A stretch of DNA of 21,205 bases from Reticulomyxa filosa. Lineage: Eukaryota > Foraminifera > Reticulomyxidae. The position numbers and the translations under genes were made by a program. How positions within the stretch are numbered: the first letter of the stretch is position 1; the number at the start of each line of letters is the position of its first letter. Location of the stretch: the NCBI GenBank assembly GCA_000512085.1, contig ASPP01010886.1:1-21205 (forward strand). Direction: 5' to 3'. The notes beneath the pieces were generated by a model. That model did no database searches, was not told where the DNA came from, and worked only from the letters and a program-made list of their open reading frames with translations. Below are positions 18,441 through 21,205 of this stretch, in pieces.

Positions 18441-19380
18441 TCAACTTCATTTCACTAATTATCTCAACAACTATTTTTAAAATAAAAATTAACTGATTGT
18501 TCATTGTATCTGACTTGCAATACTATATAAAAAACAAAATACCTTGATATGTAATCTCGTGGTTCAATCTCCATTCATATGATAAACACAAATATTTTTT
18601 TTTTTAGTTTGATATATTTTTAAAAAAATATATAAATATGTGTAGCGTTGTCAGGGGGAATTCCTGTTGTACAACATAAATAATATTATTAAAAAAAGAA
18701 AAATATATAAATATAAACAAACATATAATTCTCCTTTCGGAGACTTGGATTTCTACCTTTTTTTTTTTTTTTTTTTGTGGAGGGGGAAAACAATATCTGG
18801 TCCAATCTTTGAGTCTAGGGTGAAATATTATTTTACAAATACAGATCAGGTAAATATATCAAAAAAAAAAAGAAAAAACAAACTTAAGTTTCTCCTTTCG
18901 GAGACATAGTGTAGTTCTACACATTCTTCTTTTTTCATCAAAGTTTTTGTCATATATAAAAAGCCCACAAACAATCGTTTATAAATGAAGAAAGTATATA
19001 CAAAAAATTATCTTACATTGTTGTTGCAATGCACGATGTTGATATCAACTTTATCAAACAATAAGTATGGCACTTGAGTGCTTTCCAGATGACTTTTTGA
19101 GCATATAATATTTTTTTATTATGTATGTTACAACATTACATTTCATAATGTCACAAGTTTATGTGAATTTTTTTTAAAAATAAAAAAAGTATGTAAATAT
19201 AATTGTTTGTTTTTATACATCTTATGACAATTAATGACTTATAACAAAAAAGAAAAAGTATAATTTTTACCTTTTGGTGACCTCGACACAATGAGTTCGA
19301 CGATTGGTATTGGGACAGGCTGTATTTAGATTAAATAGAATTAGCCTTTTGTTTTGTGAGTTGGCCTTGGCCGGCTGATT
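18440..19380. other. AT-rich region without genes
   Basis: There is no convincing coding frame. It contains a T21 or so run at 18759-18777, a GTTGTACAAC palindrome at 18666-18675, and the duplicated hairpin element listed separately. A B-box-like string (GTGGTTCAATCTCC, near 18559) does not sit in a tRNA fold. Confidence 0.5.
18730..18922 (+). repeat. Two copies of a short hairpin element (TCTCCTTTCGGAGAC)
   Basis: TCTCCTTTCGGAGAC occurs at 18730-18744 and again at 18891-18905. Each copy is itself a hairpin (TCTCC / GGAGA around TTTC). Each is preceded by an A-rich stretch with AGAAAAA and ACAAAC, and followed after a variable gap by TTCTAC. The second copy is followed by another palindrome, GTGTAGTTCTACAC (18909-18922). 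Confidence 0.8.
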
Positions 19381-19474
19381 AGATTTGAGTGTTGGCATCA
19401 GTGTTGGGAATTGTCTTTGCGATGGGCGGTGAGCTTGTAAACGTCACACTTTATTCCAAAATTGACGATATTGT

Positions 19475-19925
19475 AGAATTGCTTCGCCCAGCTGCATCCA
19501 AACTCACATCACCAACTTTTTTATCAATTCTTCAATTTCTGCTCTTTTTTGAGCAAATCTATATTGTTTTCCTTTTGTGCATTCTTTGGCCATCTTGTCG
19601 CGTGGGACGATTGGGCATTGCGGTTGGCTTTCTGTTTGCTAAGTGACTATTATATGTTCAAAATGTCAGACGTCAAACGTTATCTTTTCTTAAAAAATAA
19701 TAAGTTAAAACATTTTTTTCTTTACTGAACAGTTTCACCAGCGGCGACATGATCGAATTTCAACAGTACATAATTTCTTCTTTGGCAATGAGCAAGTTTT
19801 TGCAATGTGCACATTTCGAGCATTGTATCGATGTTGCGCTGTGTCGTCCCGATGTTTTGCTGTTCGTTTTTTAAATATTGTTTTTGTGTTATTTTTATTT
19901 TTATATGGGTAAAATTTGATATATG
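19475..19925 (-). CDS. Possible 3' exons of a minus-strand gene
   Basis: Two coding-like stretches. About 19925-19741 encodes a helical segment with NIGTTQRNIDTMLEMCTLQK and LLKFDHVAAG. A donor-like GTGAAA near 19741 and an acceptor CTTAG at about 19646 frame a roughly 97-bp intron. The next stretch reads KECTKGKQYRFAQKRAEIEELIKK in one frame, and VGDVSLDAAGRSNSTISSILE and a stop in the -1 frame, with an A6 run at the change. The phases of donor and acceptor do not match that frame, so the structure is unresolved. I recognise no family; the first stretch looks like a coiled coil. The opposite-strand frame (19389-19646) is hydrophobic and probably a shadow. Confidence 0.33.
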
Positions 19926-19944
19926 GGGGAACAACGTATATATG

Positions 19945-20130
19945 TATGCAACAATGTGTTAATGGAAGGATGGTAATGTGTTGATGGGCAATGTATTTGT
20001 GTGGAAAATGTGACAGTAGTTGAGAAATGTGCTGACAGAGGGAAAAATGTGTTGGTGGGTGATCGATGTATTAATGTGGGGCAATGTGTTAGTGTGAGCA
20101 ATATTTATGGATTAGTATGTGTTTATGGAT
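19945..20130 (+). repeat. Degenerate minisatellite, core AATGTGTTRRTGG
   Basis: About eight or nine imperfect units of 17-22 bases, each with a core like AATGTGTTAATGG, AATGTGTTGATGG, AATGTGCTGACAG, AATGTGTTGGTGG or AATGTGTTAGTGT. The unit length varies, so slippage alone does not explain it. It probably lies in an intron of the minus-strand gene. Confidence 0.75.
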
Positions 20131-20313
20131 GAAAAAAATATTATTTTTTAATTACTCGCCGGTCCAGTACAACGTCCACCGGAATCAATTGCAATGAAAC
20201 AATTATTCAAACATCAATTTGCATACATGACTTATTCAAGTCACAAAATAAAGTTAGTCATTCCCTTCAACAAAATATATGTTTGCAAATACTGGCACTA
20301 GTTATCGACTTAC

Positions 20314-20456
20314 CGTTTGATTAGGTCCACCCGATCTAATTTCAATTTTTTTCCATTACGACTGACAATGCTGTCTTTTTTTGTTTTGTTAGCACCGCTT
20401 CGCCCACTGACCGCACCATGAGCAAGTTCGCTCGTATCAACATTTGCGCTACTCAT
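20314..20456 (-). CDS. Probable first coding exon of a minus-strand gene
   Basis: ATG at 20456 opens 47 codons of polar, Ser/Lys-rich sequence (MSSANVDTSELAHGAVSGRS, later KKLKLDRVDLIK), which runs into a near-perfect donor, ACG|GTAAGT, in phase 2. The product start looks like a disordered N-terminus with a basic patch. The downstream exon with the correct phase was not found; the coding-like stretches at 19475-19925 are candidates but do not match in phase, so at least one exon is missing from this model. The gene is unrecognised. Confidence 0.45.
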
Positions 20457-21205
20457 GCCCCTTCTTGCAATCAAATTTCAATCAACTACGGGGCTAAAAA
20501 GTTCACAGTGCTTTGATGTTCAGAAATAAAAAAGGGTAACTCAGTTCTTGTCGTAGTGTCTGTATACAAAATAATATAGTCTCAGTTTCATGCTGTTTTT
20601 GAAAAACTTTTTCTTTTTTAATTGTCAAAGTTGGAAATTATATTCCTTTGTCAAATTTACCAAAAACTAAAACGATGTCAAATACAAAAGAAACAAGAGA
20701 AAATTGTATGTAAAAATTGCACGAAGAATTGCCGTATTGTTCATCTGTTTCGCTTGCAAAAGGACACTATCAATTTTGTTAACGCTTTGACATCAGGGTT
20801 AATTTTTTTTGGTAAAATTGTCAACATTGAAAAAACGTTATTCAAAATAATATTCATAAAAACTATTAATTAAAAGACAAACAAAACGAAAAATAACGCT
20901 TGAGAGAAAGTTAAACAAGTATGTTTTCCAATCAATTATATGATATCAAATGTATTTGTAGCACATTGCCACATTTTGGCTGACAAAACTGCATAAAATC
21001 ATATAAAGTGTTGAATTTTTCGAGAACAAGAAAATAGTATGACGATAGCTCTATCTTTTCAAACTCGACTTTATGATTCGCTTGTGCAAGCAAAAACGGT
21101 TGATGATTATTTCCTTTATATTAAGTCGCGATAAAACCCTTTGCTCAAAAAATTTTTAATTATTTGTTTTTATAGTTTATATCTTTTATTTCCATTCATT
21201 TGCAA
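20457..21205. other. AT-rich right edge
   Basis: This should contain the promoter of the gene starting at 20456. An 83-codon plus-strand frame at 20622-20873 uses a TTG start and is Lys/Ile/Asn-rich; it has three Cys in KNCTKNC-like spacing but no recognisable domain. I regard it as chance. Confidence 0.4.

Noticed and set aside
18218-18496. Phe-rich plus-strand frames
   Set aside because: They are produced by a pyrimidine tract; several frames are open only because T-rich codons are never stops.
18550-18585. B-box-like GTGGTTCAATCTCC suggesting a tRNA or Pol III gene
   Set aside because: The flanks do not form a T arm and no A box or acceptor stem pairs at the proper distance. A similar string near 17335 also fails to fold.
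19389-19646. Hydrophobic plus-strand frame of 85 codons
   Set aside because: It is probably the complement of a charged minus-strand exon. It has TTG as the start in the extended frame, and no family pattern. Not fully excluded.
20622-20873. 83-codon plus-strand ORF with Cys cluster
   Set aside because: No ATG at the start, composition of chance AT-rich frames; the Cys spacing is too loose for a zinc motif.
1-21205. CRISPR array, insertion sequence, LTR pair or rRNA
   Set aside because: No regularly spaced identical repeats, no transposase or reverse transcriptase motif, no long direct terminal repeats and no rRNA-like conserved stretch were seen.

Overview
The window is eukaryotic nuclear DNA. 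It is strongly AT-rich between genes. The genes are broken by spliceosomal introns of about 50-250 bp with GT-AG ends, and many of the exon joins proposed here keep one reading frame. Proteins carry domains typical of eukaryotes: RING, SAM, Tudor/chromo, an HSF-like fold, WH2, a seven-pass receptor and the Golgi pH regulator. Standard stop codons fit. Intron density, low-complexity linkers and a receptor with no close match to animal families suggest a free-living protist. A foraminiferan or other rhizarian such as Reticulomyxa is my best guess, but it is an inference, not something the sequence proves.

Left third (1-7755). A minus-strand RING-finger gene runs off the left edge with a Lys/Glu repeat tail. 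Next comes a minus-strand eight-exon gene with two Cys-rich zinc modules, a coiled coil and a C-terminal SAM domain. It is divergent from a plus-strand Golgi pH regulator (GPR89/GPHR) gene with one 72-bp intron. A weak minus-strand ORF and an intact single-exon stress-responsive A/B barrel (Dabb) gene follow.

Middle (8119-16129). Four plus-strand genes follow: a Tudor-plus-chromodomain chromatin reader, a nuclear protein with an HSF-like DNA-binding domain and a C-terminal SAM domain, a seven-transmembrane receptor-like protein, and a GYF-plus-WH2 actin-related protein. A minus-strand RING-H2 protein is convergent with the last. Its sixth zinc ligand is replaced by Glu. The chromatin gene and the HSF-SAM gene are adjacent and co-oriented, separated by an AT inverted repeat.

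Right third (16130-21205) is mostly AT-rich and gene-poor. It holds a decayed-looking minus-strand region of shifting frames (about 17360-18225), a long pyrimidine tract, a duplicated hairpin element, and a minisatellite inside what may be a minus-strand multi-exon gene starting at 20456.

The genes do not form a pathway. The strongest candidates for novelty are domain combinations (HSF-like with SAM; twin zinc modules with SAM; GYF with WH2), not a linked system.
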